Below, piece after piece: positions 5,226 through 5,828 of a stretch of DNA of 5,828 bases. The DNA is taken from contig JANQZQ010000056.1 in NCBI GenBank assembly GCA_030728545.1, positions 1-5,828 of the forward strand, written 5' to 3'. The notes below the pieces were generated by a model. It did no database searches. It was not told the origin of the DNA and was given only the letters and a program-made list of their open reading frames with translations. The first letter of the stretch is position 1. The number at the start of each line of letters is the position of its first letter. Both the position numbers and the translations under genes were made by a program. This DNA comes from Ilumatobacteraceae bacterium. GTDB lineage: Bacteria; Actinomycetota; Acidimicrobiia; Acidimicrobiales; Ilumatobacteraceae.

Positions 5226-5741
5226 TTACTCCGACCAGACGTCGCGGCCGTCGTAGGGGCGTTCGCGCACCGGTGCCGCATCGCGCTTCCACACCATGAC
5301 GCGACGACGGAAGTAACACACTTCTTTGCCGTCTTGGTTAAAACCTTTTGTTTCGACCGTGACCACGCCGCGCTCGGGCTTGGACTTGGATTCAACAACT
5401 TCGAGCACGCGAGTTTCGGCATGGATGGTGTCGCCGTGAAATGTTGGGTGCTTATGTTGCAACGTCTCGACTTCTAAGTTGGCGATTGCTGCACCGCTCA
5501 CGTCGGGCACGCTCATGCCGAGCACCAGCGAATACACCAAGTTGCCCACCACCACGTTGCGACCCTGCACGCTGCGTTCGGCAAACCAATCGTTGGTGTG
5601 CAGTGGATGATGGTTCATCGTGATCATGCAAAACAAGTGATCGTCAGCTTCGGTGATGGTCTTGCCTGGCCAGTGCTTGTAGATGTCGCCAACGACGAAA
5701 TCTTCGAGGTGTCGCCCAAAGGGCCGTTCGTGTGTGGTCAT
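5226..5741 (-). CDS. MaoC-family dehydratase (hot-dog fold hydratase)
   Basis: The protein has 171 residues, standard for a single-hot-dog MaoC protein. F-V-V-G-D-I-Y (15-21) and P-G-K-T-I-T-E-A-D (25-33) form the usual N-terminal part. T-M-N-H-H-P-L-H-T-N (41-50) is the hydratase-2 region, with H48 the likely catalytic His. In the standard R-hydratase motif G-D-x-N-P-[LIV]-H the Asp position is Asn43 here and the Asn position is His45. From family knowledge, a T-M-N subgroup is seen near branched-chain acyl-CoA degradation genes in mycobacteria. H-P-T-F-H-G-D-T-I-H-A-E-T (98-110) belongs to the second half of the hot-dog. It probably hydrates an enoyl-CoA in the cytoplasm; the substrate is unknown. 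ATG 5741 is chosen because a TACTCT -10 box lies 7 nt upstream. The frame stays open to the window edge, but that stretch holds the promoter. mutY follows in the same frame directly after the TAA. Confidence 0.85.
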   Translation of the reverse strand: MTTHERPFGRHLEDFVVGDIYKHWPGKTITEADDHLFCMITMNHHPLHTNDWFAERSVQGRNVVVGNLVYSLVLGMSVPDVSGAAIANLEVETLQHKHPTFHGDTIHAETRVLEVVESKSKPERGVVTVETKGFNQDGKEVCYFRRRVMVWKRDAAPVRERPYDGRDVWSE

Positions 5742-5748
5742 GCTGTCA

Positions 5749-5754
5749 AGAGTA
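5749..5754 (-). promoter_or_regulatory. Candidate -10 box (TACTCT) of the MaoC-mutY transcript
   Basis: On the minus strand TACTCT is followed by 7 nt and the ATG at 5741, so the transcript would begin at the start codon. It matches the alpha/beta hydrolase box in both sequence and distance. No Shine-Dalgarno sequence is seen. A TTACGG about 18 nt upstream is a weak -35 candidate. Confidence 0.55.
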
Positions 5755-5799
5755 GGCGCACGGAAACGCCAGCCGTAAACAACGCAGTCGCAAACAACA

Positions 5800-5828
5800 T
5801 CAGGCTTCGTCGTCAGGCGGTTGTTTGG
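5800..5828 (-). CDS. Possible 3' end of an upstream minus-strand gene
   Basis: One minus-strand frame entering from the right edge reads K-Q-P-P-D-D-E-A and then TGA at 5802-5800. A proline/acidic tail is common at protein C-termini, and the stop falls 58 nt before the MaoC start, a sensible intergenic distance. Only eight codons are visible, so this is a guess and no family can be named. Confidence 0.2.

Noticed and set aside
5742..5828. MaoC frame continuing upstream to the window edge, as a longer protein
   Set aside because: The stretch contains the TACTCT box at the leaderless distance, lacks MaoC similarity, and the ATG at 5741 fits the family's N-terminus.

Overview
The window looks like ordinary chromosome from a high-GC actinobacterium. 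The pointers are a bL37 ribosomal micro-protein (an actinobacterial protein), a MutY without the Nudix-like C-terminal domain, a DUF1524 secreted nuclease of actinobacterial style, frequent GTG/TTG starts, and start codons placed directly behind TANNNT -10 boxes (leaderless-type genes). The gene styles and moderately high GC resemble aquatic Acidimicrobiia, but that placement is an inference from the sequence alone.

Layout, left to right. 1-198 (-): 5' part of an uncharacterised, possibly VOC-like protein that runs off the left edge. 236-322 (-): a 28-residue bL37 gene with a candidate promoter and a 12-bp palindrome touching its -10 box. 369-3351 (-): a tight five-gene block. In transcription order it encodes an MBL-fold hydrolase, a flavin-reductase-like FMN protein, a MauE-type membrane protein, a small Fe-S ferredoxin and a secreted HNH (DUF1524) nuclease. 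Three of the four junctions are 4-nt start/stop overlaps and the fourth is a 10-nt gap, so it is almost certainly one transcript. 3352-3447: a 96-bp divergent promoter region. 3448-4344 (+): an epoxide-hydrolase-like alpha/beta hydrolase. 4362-5174 (-): MutY adenine glycosylase, converging on the hydrolase, with its start codon in doubt. 5226-5741 (-): a MaoC-type hydratase just upstream of mutY. 5800-5828: possibly the last codons of another minus-strand gene.

How the genes may work together. The five-gene block joins redox components (flavoprotein, MauE-like thiol-redox membrane protein, ferredoxin) to an exported Cys-rich nuclease under an MBL hydrolase. I know no named system with this composition, and it is the best candidate for something undescribed, although each component is a familiar family. 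MutY (base-excision repair of A:oxoG mispairs) and the MaoC protein (acyl-CoA hydration) appear co-transcribed without an obvious functional link. I see no tRNA, rRNA, CRISPR array, insertion sequence or phage gene.
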